A DNA stretch of 64,000 nt from Schistosoma haematobium (GCF_000699445.3 NC_067196.1:77986364-78050363); one strand, 5' to 3'. Positions 33,096-44,951 are shown, numbered from the stretch's first letter. A program made the numbers and translations. Notes: generated from the letters alone by a model not told the origin.

Positions 33096-33489
33096 GTGTT
33101 AGTCAAGGACTAAAAACAGGTACTCAGGACAAAATGTAGCAAAAAATTTCAAACTTTAACCAAAGAACTCTTAGTTAAAGTCGACCAAGAATGCTTTTTA
33201 GTGCAATAAGTACCAAAAGCAAGTATAATCACCACAAGTACAAAATTCACTGCCCTTTTTGAAATTGACCTTGACTCAAATCAAGTTCACAGTTATATAA
33301 TATACCCTTGTGGGCCAGGGTAATTTTACATTGGTTTTCAGGAGAACCAGACACCATCCGGACTTTCACGTAAAAACCCAAACAGTGCAGCTCAACCGCG
33401 TTTAGCAGAGGAACCAGACACCGTACAGGCCTTAACGCTACAGTCTGAATAGTACAGCTCAATCCTGTGGCGCAACCACACAGGTACCA
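33096..33489 (-). other. Probable 5' untranslated region of LINE-H
   Basis: No long frame. Two similar units of about 65 bp sit at 33341-33403 and 33409-33475 (GAACCAGACACC ... CAGCTCAA), a small diverged tandem duplication. LINE 5' regions often carry such repeats; assignment is by position only. Confidence 0.4.
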
Positions 33490-33625
33490 AGAACCCTGGT
33501 GGACCAATCGAATCATCAACGAGTGGAATTCACTAACTTAGCACGTGGTTGAGGCTCCATCCGTCGATTCTTTCAAAAGAAAGTTGGATCAACTGAGGGA
33601 CCACCATTTCCAGGACTAACACAGG
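33490..33625 (+). mobile_element. CR1-like LINE 3' end fragment
   Basis: The + strand reads RIINEWNSLT, HVVEAPSVDSFKRKLDQL and DHHFQD, then the ACACAGGCCATCAGGCCTCC terminal motif. It is the end of another CR1-like ORF2, oriented opposite to LINE-H. Confidence 0.65.
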
Positions 33626-33754
33626 CCATCAGGCCTCCTGTCCTTCCCAAACTGAAACTGACGTATATTTTGGCGAAAAGTAAACGATTCCGCGACATTT
33701 GAGCTACAAAAAGGGGGAAATCCGCATCATTTTCCCCGGACAGGCGAAACAGCA

Positions 33755-33965
33755 GACATTTTGACGCTTTTTCCCCTTATTTTTCCTTTGTTCGCCTTTA
33801 TTTCCCTTTTGTTGGTTGATGGGGCACTACGCAGGATGAGACAATCATATCGTTCGTTCCCCTAATCTCACTTGAGAACAGGATGGGACCTAAGCAACCA
33901 ATAAACGGAAAATAAAGCGGACGAAACCGTAAACAAACGGGAAAAGTCGGTTTTCTCACCTTACG
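33755..33965. repeat. Foldback (inverted-repeat) element
   Basis: GCCTTTATTTCCCTTTTGTT (from about 33796) and the complement of 33898-33925 (GCTTTATTTTCCGTTTATTGG) form imperfect inverted arms of roughly 55-60 bp. They enclose CAGGATGAGACAATCATATC and CTTGAGAACAGGATGGGA. The core also occurs at 27080-27140 and an arm at 27893-27925. It could form a long hairpin; MITE or foldback class is possible. Confidence 0.5.
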
Positions 33966-34306
33966 TCGAATATTTTGGGAGATCTGTAGACAACGCACAA
34001 AGTCTGAATATGCCGCGCCCTCAAATGGTTCAAATGGTTGTGGACGAACAGAAGAATCTTTCGCTATAGGGCTTCCGTGTCTAGTAGCAGTGGATCACCA
34101 ATGCCTCCAGGCAGGAACCTGGATTTATTGATGATAATAGAGGAAAAAAGAAATTGGTAAATCATGGTAAGATATTATACTTGGTCCTTAAGAATGGGTC
34201 AAGTTACCTCTTAAATGAATCCTGGGAAATCGCTTGGACTAGCTCAGACGGAATCGAATTCCAGCATTTGACAACTCCTAATGAGCAGAAGTTGTGTCTT
34301 CAGTTT

Positions 34307-35480
34307 CTAGGTGTTACCCCTTAGGTTTGTGTAGGAGGTAAACTTAAGTAGGTGTTTAAGGGGATATTCAGAAGTGTTAGAGATACTGCAAGCCATTAGA
34401 TAACCTCTAAGACGCCTATGCTTTAAAAGGCAAAGGTTTAGTGATTGGAGGTGCTCTTCATAAGGTTTGAATTTCAATCTTCGAACTGATTTTGTGGCTC
34501 GCCGTTGGATACGTTCCAGTGTCATTATCCTTTTGAAGTGAGGGAGGAATTACTGTTTCCGTACTCTAAATGGGGACGAATAAAACTGTTGAGGATCATG
34601 TTTAAAGTTCTTCCGTCGAAGTGGGAAAAAATTCGCCTCAATGTTACCAGTGCATGGTATGCTCGAAAGGCATTTTTGTCACAGTTAGCGAAAGACTTCA
34701 AATCATAGGGTATCGGGACTCCGAAATCTTTTTCGACTTCAGATACTACTAGAGAAGAGTTTCTTAAGTTGTAATTATAGTCTGCGAAATGTCGCAGATG
34801 GACTACTTTACACTTTGAAGTGTTAAAGATAAGTCCGTTATCGTCTGCCCAACTTTGGAGTCGAGTCAGACCCTCCTGAAGTGCCTGCATATCCCTTTGC
34901 TTTCGCATCTCTCTTCAAAGTTTTACGTCATCAGCAAAGAGCAATAAGTCTGACGATTCCTGTTGTGGAAGATCATTTATATAAATCAAGACGAGAAGAC
35001 GTACTTGTATTGAGTCCTGGGGGACCCCACTAGCACATTCCACAACCTGAGATAAAGTGAAGTTAACCCTGATCTTAAAATGTCGACTTTTCAGATATGA
35101 AATGAGCCAATCGATTAGAGGTGGTCTGATACCCAATCGTTTGAGCTTATTGGTAAGACATATATGGTTAACGCTATCAAAAGCTTTTGAGAAATCAAGG
35201 TAAATGATATCAACCTTCCCTTTGCTATCGTGGATGCTTGTCCATCTGTCCACCAAGGTGAGCACGTTAGTTATACAAGAATGACCCTTCCTGAAACCAT
35301 GCTGTTGGGGTGAGAAGAAATTCAAGGGCAGTAAATAGTCATGTATACTATCGCATATCAGGGACTCCATGATTTTCGAAGGTATCTTGTGAATGGCCAC
35401 TGGTCGGTAACTTGAAGGTTCGCTGCGTCGATCTCTTTCGTGCCTTAAGGTAACCCTCGTTCTACTGATAGAAGAAACCA
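34307..35480 (-). pseudogene. LINE-E reverse transcriptase, main part
   Basis: 35400-34915 reads FSPQQHGFRKGHSCITNVL, VDIIYLDFSKAFDSVNH and LLLFADDVKL. 34908-34525 reads LQSWADDNGLIFNTSKCKVV and FIRPHLEYGNS. 34525-34307 reads LERIQRRATKSVRRLKFKPY and LNLCLLKHRRLRGYL. The conserved GVPQGS motif is GVPQDS here, and the following leucine-rich segment is damaged. At least two frame breaks. Confidence 0.8.
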
Positions 35481-36530
35481 GAGAAGTAGTGAATAGGTCT
35501 TTATTTCGATCTTCGCGCAGTCACAGTGTAGCGTGGGATTATTTGTTCAGACAAACAAAGCCTGTCAACATTCAATATAAGATATTAGGAAATATAACGC
35601 CTATGAAAAATAAGGAAGTGAATGAATACTTGACCTATACTGTTTTAACATATGCTTGGTTGTTTGAGGTCAACTCTTAACCAAACAACCTATGCTGTTA
35701 CATTAGCTTCCCCCTAGAATCGACTTCCGTAAGAACGTGTGGAAACACGTACGTAGGGGGGAGCAATTAAGGGGGGGTGGACATATACCAAAATGGTTGC
35801 AGAATCAGATGAATTCCAATGGTGAAATAAGATCACAGGATAGACAGACATCATCATCCATCGCGAAACATTTGATTGAGACGGGTCATAAGGTTGATAT
35901 CAAATCAGCATTTGTTGTGTTGTACAAAAGCCTTCAAGGACGTATACTAAGGTTTATTGAAGCCTTGGCTATACGAAAATTGAAACCCCCTTTATGTGTT
36001 CAAAAACAATTTGTACTTACACTTAACCTACCCTGGTAGTACTGACTTACTATCCAGAGTGGTAATCACATTTGTTTTTGTGTACTTTAATATTTTTCCT
36101 TTGTTATGACTTACCCTTAACCTGTCTAGTTGACCTTTTAATTTTTCATATATAAATGTTCTTAACAAGTATATGTGTGATCAGATTGTTCGAAATGTAT
36201 TGCGCAAATATATCACATAATTCTGATAAACTACGTCTTCTCATTGCATTATCGAAATTCCGTAGGAACGTCGGTTCGATTAACCTCGCTATCAGGAACA
36301 CCGTAGTTCTGTTTTCTCGGCCCAAGGGAAAATTATAAACTCGCTCACTGTTTGACTTCCAATCAATGACGACTAATTCCGTCAGCAATCAACGATAGTC
36401 CATGGATGTCTCTTCATTTGCTAGCTTGTCATTTTATTTTGTAGCATGTGATTTCTTCTACAACTATCGCTGACGGTTTGCTACGTGCTCTCAAGAGAAA
36501 AATTGTGAGAATGCGGAACAAGAATATCTG
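35475..36530. mobile_element. Foreign block inside LINE-E
   Basis: LINE-E breaks after FKEGAR (36535) and resumes with SEPSSYRPVAI (35430). The block between holds a Penelope-like 3' fragment (35740-36042, +) and about 450 bp with a - strand frame (36146-36388) that I do not recognise. The exact edges and target duplication are not visible. Confidence 0.55.
35740..36042 (+). pseudogene. Penelope-like element C-terminal fragment
   Basis: A 100-codon + frame ends with SSIAKHLIETGHKVDIKSAF, then RILRFIEALAIRKLKPPLCV and QLPW-like LNLPW at the stop. The H-L-x-x-T-G-H, then E-A-x-A-I-R-x-L-x-P-x-L-N-V-Q order is that of the C-terminal end of Penelope-like elements, beyond the GIY-YIG endonuclease. 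The reverse transcriptase is absent. Confidence 0.6.
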
Positions 36531-36757
36531 AGGAAGTGCCGCGAGCGGGCACCTTCTTTGAAAATCGGTGTGATGTGAGCCATCTTCCAATTTTCCGGTG
36601 GTTTGCCTCGGCTATGTGAGAACATCACGCTAAGCGGCTTTGCCAGGATTGAGGCTGCTTCATTCAGTATGATAGGATGGACCATATCTGGGCCAGGAAA
36701 AATGTCTTTTCTTAGATGCTGCAGTTTTCGCAACACCAAGTCAGCGCTCAGGTTCAC
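36491..36757 (-). pseudogene. LINE-E reverse transcriptase, N-terminal blocks
   Basis: Reads VLRKLQHLRKDIFPGPDMVH and NWKMAHITPIFKEGARS, the first two conserved blocks of LINE reverse transcriptases. It is cut where the foreign block starts. Confidence 0.75.
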
Positions 36758-37182
36758 TACGGAAAGTCCTGTGCAGTTGCAAATGAAGCTGTCATCAGTA
36801 TAGTTGATGTGGGCCGGTTGAAATGTCCGAGAGTATTGTTCATCCAGAAGACTAGCGGCGTCGCCGTCGTTATTGGTCGAGCCGTTAGGACCTGGCAGTT
36901 GGGAAACTCCAGTTTTAGCTTGACGAAGAGAGGCTGCATAACGGAATAAGCTTTTCTGATTGGGGACAAATTTATCGATAGGCTTTATCTGGTACTGAAC
37001 CTATCTTCTCTTATTGCCTTTGTGCATATGTTCATTATATGTTTGCGTTACACGTACGCGCCATTTTTACCAGTTCGTTTGTATTCTTTCCAACAGTGCC
37101 TTAAATTGCTTAACAAACGAAGAGTGAGGTTCTTGATGATTGTAGGTTGCTTGTAGCTTTTGATGATTGTCTGAGGAACAGA

Positions 37183-37887
37183 CTACTTTGTAGCACTTAA
37201 GAGCATGTGCAGTAAGAACTCACAATGGGCATCCACATCGAGTTGAGGGTGAACATCCCAATCTGCCTGTTGTAGATAGTCATGTAGAGCTGACACATTC
37301 AACCGTTTGAAATTCCAGCGCCAGTTGCTTGTGGGATATCTTAGCTCAGTTTTGCTGACAAAACTGTAAGCTATAACAGCGTGATCGCTTTTTCCCTGGA
37401 GAGCAAGAATTGAGAGGTTGTCAACTAGGAATTCTTCGTTTGTAACTACACAGTCTAAGCGCGGCGGCGTCTGACTGTTTCTCCAACGAATTGTCGACTT
37501 CACATTTTCGAATAACTCCAGATCTTCAGTGAGGTTGAAGAACCGAGCTTCAGTTGAGTTTTCACCTCCAATATACGAATATTCCGCGAAATTGACTCTA
37601 GGGAGATTGAAGTCCCCTAGAACCGAGATATGAGTGAATCCAAGACTCGTAGAGCAGGATAAACCATCCAGCAAATGATTGTAGTACTCGATGTCAGCAA
37701 TGGGATTCCTGTAGATGAACCCAAGTAGACACCTCGAAGTGTTAGACAATCTTACTGAGCACCATACGGATTTATCAAGATTGATTAACTCTTGGTTGTG
37801 AACTTGGTGTGCCTCCAAGCAAGATCGTATGTATACGGCTATTCTTCCCCCAATTCCTGGTTTTCTTTCATTGCGAAACAAAGACAT
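37183..37887 (-). pseudogene. LINE-E endonuclease
   Basis: A 234-codon frame with GGRIAVYIRSCLEAHQV, LLGFIYRNPIADIEYYN, ISVLGDFNLPRVNF, RLDCVVTNEE and GKSDHAVIAYSF, the blocks of an apurinic-type LINE endonuclease including the GDFN and SDH catalytic motifs. The N-terminal ETW block lies just upstream in a broken frame. Confidence 0.8.
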
Positions 37888-38147
37888 CCCAGGTATTGCT
37901 AGCTCCTGGTCCGTAAACTGTGAAGATATCCAAGTTTAAGATATTCCTATCAGATGGGCATTAGTAGCATTGCTAAGTTCACGTAGTTCGTCCATTTTAT
38001 TTGGTAGACTCGTGGGGTTCATGTATAGGCAGTTTATGCCTTCAATTTGAAACGCGTGAGCTTCTTCCTGTTTGTCTGTATGAGCCTTACATAAATGGAC
38101 AGGTAGCCTACCTATTAAAGGTTTTCCGAGTTGATAGCCCCTGTCCT

Positions 38148-38580
38148 TTACACGACGTTTTTATGATCAAGACAATCCACAATTAGAATGGACAGCTCCA
38201 ACTTGCTTTTGTGCTTGATCCTGGCGTCATGTGGCTTATCCAGATGCATATGGATTCCAGCTCGCAACCGACGTCTTTCTGCACAAAATGCTTCCAGAGT
38301 TGCAGCCGCCATACAAGAGGATGGGGCAGTTATCTTCATTGGCTGGGGTCTAGAATATCCGTCCTTCGCCAGTCTCGTCACTTGTTGACTAAGTATGTTT
38401 TCGAGCTTCAAGGACTGCCTAATGAATTTCCAATCGCAAATATCAGAGTTTGCTTGACCAGGGTCCGCGTTTTCTGGTACATCTTGCAAAATGATATTTC
38501 CTCCGCGGAAAAACTTGTGAGGTTCCTAAGGGATGTTCCGGATAAGATTCCAATCGGAATACTGGATGACAGGTAGTATT
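38148..38580 (-). pseudogene. LINE-E ORF1 remnant
   Basis: A - strand frame reads ILQDVPENADPGQANSDICD, QQVTRLAKDGYSRPQPMKIT and HLDKPHDARIK. This fits the RRM-like part of CR1 ORF1 proteins, where Arg-Pro-x-Pro-x-K and a late DKP block recur. Position upstream of the endonuclease supports it. Confidence 0.5.
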
Positions 38581-38799
38581 CTTACGTTCTTATTAGATTT
38601 CAATAAGTGACTTACTGGTAGGATGTCCTCTATGTCGGTAGCTTTCTTGAGTGTTACACGGAGCAGCCTCGAGTGATTAGACGTCTAGATTTAGAAATAT
38701 AAAGGAAGCATGTTCTTCAAAATTTAGGCTTCCTGCGTGATTACTGCCTAGAATGTGCACTGATTTGAGTGTTTTAACTCTACTTTTATTTAAGTAAAG

Positions 38800-39561
38800 T
38801 TGTAGATCATAGGGATGTTTTCCAAAATGCATGATCCCACACATGTTGAGGTTAGATGGTAATTGTCATTTTTCACTCCAGATAGTTAGGTTGTTGAGAT
38901 CACTTTGGATCGGGGATAAACTTTCACTTAGAGCTCCAGGCTTAAGGCTTTATATTATTTCGAAATTATCAGCGTATAAGTATGGTTTCCAAAGTTTTAT
39001 GGTGTTACATATGTTGTTTATATACATAAGAAACAAGAGTGGACCTAATACGCTTCCCTGGATGACTTCACTATTTATTGGTCTAGGTGATGAGAGTCAT
39101 TGTACCATATCATTTGTTTGCGTCCTGTTAAGAATGAAGCAATACATGAGTATAGTTGGTTATTCATTCCGAAAGACTTTAGTTTGACGAGAAGCCTTTT
39201 GTGTGGGAACTTATCAAAAGCTTTCTTGAAGTCTAAGAGTAGGACTGATACAAGGATTCCGTTGTTCTGTTATTTCATTTAGATAGCTTGCTAGGAATGT
39301 ATCGTATGACCTGGACCTAAGAAACCCATGTTGGGAGGTCGAGATGAGATTATTAGTAAGTATATGTTGGACTACCACCGCCTTGACTACATTGTCCGTC
39401 ACCCTAGATACCACTGAAGTTGTGTTTACGTGCAGATAATATTCAACATTTATTTCAGGTCTTGTCTTACTTTTAGGGATGATATGTGTAGTATTCCAGG
39501 CAGTACCATAGCACTCTGTAGAGAGTGATTTCGCAAATAGTTTGAGAAGTAAAACACGCAT
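38800..39561 (-). pseudogene. LINE-F reverse transcriptase remnants
   Basis: 39561-39214 reads CYGTAWNTTHIIPKSKTRPE, STSQHGFLRSRSYDTFLASY. Further along, in broken frames, come LLLDFKKAFDKFPH near 39215, VLGPLLFLMYINN near 39035 and LYADNFEII near 38985. The catalytic YADD reads YADN, so it is inactive even apart from the frameshifts. Confidence 0.65.
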
Positions 39562-40567
39562 ATCATCACCTCCACTTTAAAGCACGGTAGCCGGAACACC
39601 ATCTCGTTTATCTGTGTAGGACTGTTTCAGTGTGCTAATTGCCTTATAAATATTCTGTACATATCTCTTGAAGGTACTGGGATTGGTTTTGATTCATTTA
39701 GTGGCTTTTCGTCAGTTGGCGAGGATCAAACATGTTCAATAAATAGTTCCGTGGCAAGTTTAGGATCTTCCTATACTTGTTTGTTCTCAATAAATACGTT
39801 TCCTCATTTCGATTTAGTACGTTTGAGTTTATTTTGAAGTTTGACAAGTGCGTTGTAGTCGTCATCTTTATGGTTCTATGCTTAAGAATTGAGTGGAGTG
39901 ATCGGTAATCTGATAGTTTTTGGTAGTGTGAGTGTAAAAAGCTTTGTTACGCCCAAGCCTACACCAGTTTTGCTACTTAGATGTGTTGATGGCAAGTTAT
40001 ATGATATCAGTGGGGAGAACCTGTTTACTGTTGTTGGGACACCCACAGAATATTTTGTTCAGTCAAATGTGTTTCTTTATGCCGTTTCGTGGATTTTATC
40101 TCCCCCAAATTTTCTGTCAGAGCTAGAGAATTTTGTTGCCTCTGTGAGATGAATTTAGGTTCATTTGAGTCATCTTGTGGAGTATCTTCAGGAGCACGAA
40201 TTTTCAAATGAATAGGTTTAGTTGAATGTGTGTCATCACACGGCTTAAATTTTAGTAATTTACTGAACGAACAACCGGGATTAGAAATGTTTTTATGCTT
40301 TTCATTGACTGTTGGAATCCGTATCTTATCCAAAGAATTCTGATCGTCAGACTCATCTAGATCTACAGAGTGATCTGCCGTTTGTGGAGTGACATCATGC
40401 TCTTTGTCATGTGCTCTAAACTATATACTACGTTGGAAACTGTCACTAGCTGTTTATTTGCTGTAACACAATCTTGCGATTCTATCACCTCATGTCTTCT
40501 TAGACGATGTTGATAGGGCTTTAAGTCTGGAGCGACTATTATTCTCTTGTGTGAAATTAATGTGCTT

Positions 40568-40979
40568 TTAGAATTATGGTTGACTATGATATTAGTACTG
40601 CTCTAATAATAGACCTAATCCTAAAATTGTAGATTTGTCATGATATAACTGCCTAATCTATAAGATCTTGCGTGGGAGTCACATCATCGTTTACACCAAC
40701 TCACTGTATAGTAACAATTACCAACACATAATGGAGAACAAGCTTAGGCTAGAGAAAGAACAATATGTTTAATATGAATAAAAGATTTAAGGTAATATTC
40801 CGCAGGAGCCACGCCTGCATGGTCAAGCCATGCAATCCGATCAACTCCAATTTATTCAACTCGCTGTTCCCGCCTTCTACGTTGCTAGGAATTTCTCCGC
40901 GTTAAATATTGAGTATCTATTTTCCGAGTAGTCTCGTGTTCAGCTCTGAGGATTGTGTGGTAATGGTCCAATGCCACTA
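40568..40979 (-). repeat. Solo LTR of the TGTAGTGG family in LINE-F
   Basis: Read on the - strand it runs TAGTGGCATTGGACCATTACC to CATAATTCTAAAA and is closest to the truncated LTR at 823-1180 (shared TCCGCGTTAAATATTGAGTA on the complement). GAAATTA occurs on both flanks and may be a target duplication, but both LTR ends are mutated. Confidence 0.7.
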
Positions 40980-42779
40980 GAAATTACTATTTTTGCTTGA
41001 ATCGATAAATTGTTTAGCATCGTTACAACAGCTAAAATTAACCAGAAGATGGCGTGCAGATCTATCAAACTTTTATGTAAGGCGACTGACTTGGCAGTTG
41101 GTGTTCAACATACCGCATTCCTTGAGACTAATATCCCTCAACTTATTTGGGTGTGTGTGGTCAGGAAGATTGTGTGCAAATGTATGCAAATGTAGGAATA
41201 CATCGTTCTTTCCGTCACTTCTTCAGCCACAAACTCTAAAATACACTTGGCTTTGGTGAATTGTTCAATATTTTTATCAGTATTAAGGCCCCATATGTAT
41301 GTAGTGGGTGCTAATTGGTTAATTCTACCGTTAATTTCCGCTAGAGAGTTTTGTAACTGACGGATGTCGGTACTATGTCGATCAGTATACTCGTATGTGT
41401 GGGATAAACCATTAGACACTTTGGTCATCTAAATTTTGGATTTAGGCCTGTAGTGGTAAATAAATCCCCGAAATCAATAGTTCTGTAAGTCTTCTGCATT
41501 TGATGCTGGCCACATCAGGTTTAATGGACTCACCTAGCTATATACTCTCGGTTACGCATATGCATCAGATCACAAGTGAGAATGCCCTGCTCAACTTCTC
41601 CTGCAACCACTAGCCAGTTTAGATCAGTCACTTCTCGATATATTGATAGCCCATCAAATATATCTTCGATCTTCCTCGCTTCTTGCTTTTGATTTCACTG
41701 GGTGGGCACGATTTAATTATAGAAGGTATTACAATTTAAATTGTCGTCAAACTACAAATACTCGTGGAGTCTTTGGGTTTTTGGTAAAATATGCTGTATG
41801 GTATACTGTGTTGACATTTCGACGCACGTGGGCACTGTATTCTTTATGTCAACCAGTCATACCGTCGGCATACTGCACGAAGAGATATCGGGGCTGTTGC
41901 TTAGAGAATCAGGTGGTAACAGTGATATTTGTGGATAAGACGCTTAGGGTTCAGAAGATAAAGGTTTAACATTGTCAGGTAGTAAATCGTCAATCATAGA
42001 GGTCACATATTTCGACGACTTGGTTGGCTTAGAAATTGCTGAAATTTCGCTTTTACTAGAGTTGCTTGCCATAATTTGAAGCTGAATGAGTAGAAAGCTC
42101 GACTAACTAGGTAGCACAATAATTATACAGTTATTTGCAGCAAAAAGTTTTGTTTCTTTTAGGAATAAGAAAAGCAAATACGTATCTGAGTGTATTAAAA
42201 GCAGTTTTTGACACAATAGAAAACATCGAGACGATTGAAAGTGTTATGTGGTGTCTTACGTTCAGCAATCGTTTAATGTTTCAGGAAACCCTATTCTTCT
42301 TCCAGAACGCGCTTTTTTGAGTCATTTGTCAGATACCACCGAAGTGTCGTCGTGGTTGTTAATTGTCGGGTGATGTATCGTAATTTGAAGACTCGCGTCT
42401 ATTGACATGATCAAAGTTTCCCACTAAATACTTGGCTTTGAGAGATCGATGCTGATGCTGTCGTTAGTTCAGTTCTTATCGATGATACAGTACTTAGATT
42501 CATGCTTAAGGACGTTCAAGGGTACTTCGTATGCCATTTCGAGGGGTTGTCGAAATGAGTCGCAACGTACAAAGATGTATGTGCTATATCGTATGGCAGG
42601 TTAAACGAAAACTTCGACTGACTGAGGTCGGGTGGAAACAGGTTTAACTGAACTTACTGAGTTTTTGAGTCTGCTCGCGTAAGAATTTATATCTATATTC
42701 ACTAAAGATAAAGGAATCACGAGTCCGCCTCGAAGTCAGAGTGTTGTTCCGTAAACGTGTATTCAATGTCGGCTCTCAA

Positions 42780-43688
42780 TGCACTGCAAATACCGAGTAA
42801 AACAGGTGAAACATTTGCAGCTGAGAGTGAAGCATTAAGCTTTTGGTGAAAGCGTTCTACAAATCCGTCTGCTCGTGGGTGGTAGGCAGTAATTCTCTAT
42901 AGTGTAGTTAGATAAATGAAAAATCAGGAGTCGAACTGGCGTCCACAGTCTGTAGTGATAGTTGATAGGCAGTCAAAGTTCGCTACCCACCGTTAACGAA
43001 GAATTCGGCCACTGTTTCAGCGGTGATGTCCTTGATGGGTACTGCTTCTGGCCATCGAATGAAGCGGTATATGCAATTTAGAAGGTACGAGTATCCATTT
43101 GAATCTGATCAGTGTACTACCAAACCCAAATGAACATGTTCGAAGCGAACACCGGGAGTTTTAAATGGGCCTAAGGGACATTTGTTGTGTTCAATCACTT
43201 TAGATTTCTGGTAGCTTACACAAGAGGGTGCTCACTCTCATGTGTTTATTCATACCAGACCAGCGAAATCGTTCTACTATGATCTTGATGGTTGCACGTA
43301 CACCCGGAGGAGAACGTCTGTGCAACGCAATGAAGACGTTGTGTTGATAATGTTTCAGCACGACTGGACGACCCCTACTTGCGGATGCGCCTCGTAGTAA
43401 AGTTTCCTTGCCTGTTCCAATCTGGTTAATTTGCAGTTTCAGAGATGTAGAAGATAACTCGTGCTGAGGATCAGTGTTTTCTTTTTGGAGCTGGATGAGT
43501 TTCGGAAGGTCGATCCCTTGGAAACTACTCGAGGGAGTTATACGAGGCAAAGCATCTGCAACTACATTGTTTGCTACATAAATATGTTTTATGTTTGAAG
43601 CAAAATGCGAAATATAGTCCAGTTGTCGAGACTCTCGAGGAGAGTACTTATCGGAAGATGAGCTTAATATTACTTCATCACTCGTCAC
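42780..43688 (-). pseudogene. Gypsy integrase and RNase H end
   Basis: 43688-43200 starts with the end of RNase H (SSSDKYSPRESRQLDYISHF, VANNVVADALPRI) and passes into the integrase zinc-binding part (HRRSPPGVRATIKIIVERFR, WSGM). Downstream, broken frames read [20 protein letters not shown] near 43050, part of the DDE core. Stops interrupt the core. Confidence 0.75.
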
Positions 43689-43689
43689 C

Positions 43690-44770
43690 TTATCTATAAC
43701 TCATATATTTCTATACTTTTCCGCCTACTTTGGTCAACAACTACCCTGCAATATACCGTTCTTATAGCCTATACTCTGGCAACCTATACTTTATACTATA
43801 GTCAGTTAAAGCAATACATCGATGACTTACCCACAGTTCATAATTTGCAACTGCCTGATAAGCTTGTAAAATGGTACTTATGGAAATAGTGTTTTCCAGC
43901 AGGATGTGAAACACAGAGCATTGTGTGGAGTATGATATATATCCAAAAAGTAAGCTTAAATGAGCCTAGCATCACAAAAGGAGGGAGGGAGGAGTTACTG
44001 ACCAGCCAGCATTGATGGTGAGGGTGATGAATTAAATCCACCCATGTTTGTGGGTCAGAATATCTTGTTTGCATCAGGCTCTTTATGTTCGAGAACAAGT
44101 CAATCAGTCTGTGGCATTTAGATTGTTCTCCTACGCTCACAATTCAGACTCATGTTTCCAATTTCATACTGGATTAGCTATCCTACTAAGACAACCTATG
44201 ACATGCTAACTCGGACTTTTATATTAAGACTATGTGGCAGGCATCGGATGAAAAAAAATCAGACAATAATTTATCATACCTCTGTCTTTTCTACTGCACA
44301 ACGTTAGGTATTGTTTATCGTTCATATACAAGTGCCTTGCTGTTCCTCGGATTCTCTTATTTTTTTAGAATCATGCTCTGAGGGCACAACTATGGAACTT
44401 CTGACATCTGGAACAAACTAGACGTGCGCGTTTTCCCAAGGTCATAATTCACACCAAGCGCTTTACGAGTCTACTTTATAACAACTATAAACTTAAAAAG
44501 TTGCACTGCATAAATACTTAGAACGACCGAAATCCTAACACAATAATGCGGAAATTGGATCTCGTATGTAACGTGGGTGCGATGCCACTTTGGAGACTAT
44601 TTTGAAGATTGCTCAGTATATCTGAAGGAATGAACTGATATTCACTTCTATAGACAATATTTATTCAACATGCATACTGTGAAACAATAAATGTTGTAAT
44701 TTATAGACCATGTCTCTAGAAATGGCCTGTACCTGTCATTGCATAAATATGTTATTATTATTATTATTAC
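43690..44770. mobile_element. Unidentified insertion within Gypsy RNase H
   Basis: RNase H is cut between DHKPLSF (44770) and SSSDKYSPRE (43655). The intervening 1.1 kb shows no protein similarity. One edge carries an ATT repeat (about 44750-44770). A TE of unknown class is likely. Confidence 0.45.
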
Positions 44771-44951
44771 AGAAGCTAAGAGGTTTGTGATCAGTGAGAA
44801 TAGTGAATTTTTGGCCTTCAACAGAATGTTGGAAGTGCCGTAAAGCAGAACACATGGCTAGGAGTTCCCCATTGAAAGTTCTGTATTCCGGTTCAGTATA
44901 TTGCAAACGTCTCAAGAAGAGTGGGAAAAGTTGTCGGGGTTGTCTACCCAT
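44736..44951 (-). pseudogene. Gypsy RNase H
   Basis: Reads FLRRLQYTEPEYRTFNGELL, LRHFQHSVEGQKFTILTDHK, PLSF. TFNGELLA and TDHKPL are the catalytic E and D blocks of Gypsy RNase H. It ends at the insertion. Confidence 0.8.

Larger units (their letters stand above)
34180..38700 (-). mobile_element. LINE-E (CR1-like), decayed, interrupted
   Basis: The - strand holds in order ORF1 remnants (about 38000-38580), endonuclease (37183-37887), the start of the reverse transcriptase (36491-36757), a foreign block (about 35475-36530), then the rest of the reverse transcriptase and C-terminal region (34307-35480). Numerous frameshifts. It is a different family from LINE-H: the motifs SYRPVAIHKIPSKIMESLI and RYLKS-like wording differ. 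Confidence 0.8.
38700..42075 (-). mobile_element. LINE-F (CR1-like), heavily decayed
   Basis: On the - strand: an ORF1 start MASNSSKSEISAISK at 42072, ORF1 pieces at 41138-41428 (with DIRQLQNSLAEINGRINQL, coiled-coil-like) and 40025-40333, then reverse transcriptase pieces at about 38800-39561. A solo LTR (40568-40979) splits ORF1. No endonuclease was recognised between 39561 and 40025, so part is deleted or too decayed. Confidence 0.65.

Noticed and set aside
35400..36530. Hammerhead ribozyme, as found in some schistosome satellites and Penelope-like elements
   Set aside because: I looked for the CTGANGA core followed by GAAA here and elsewhere and found no convincing pairing of the two.
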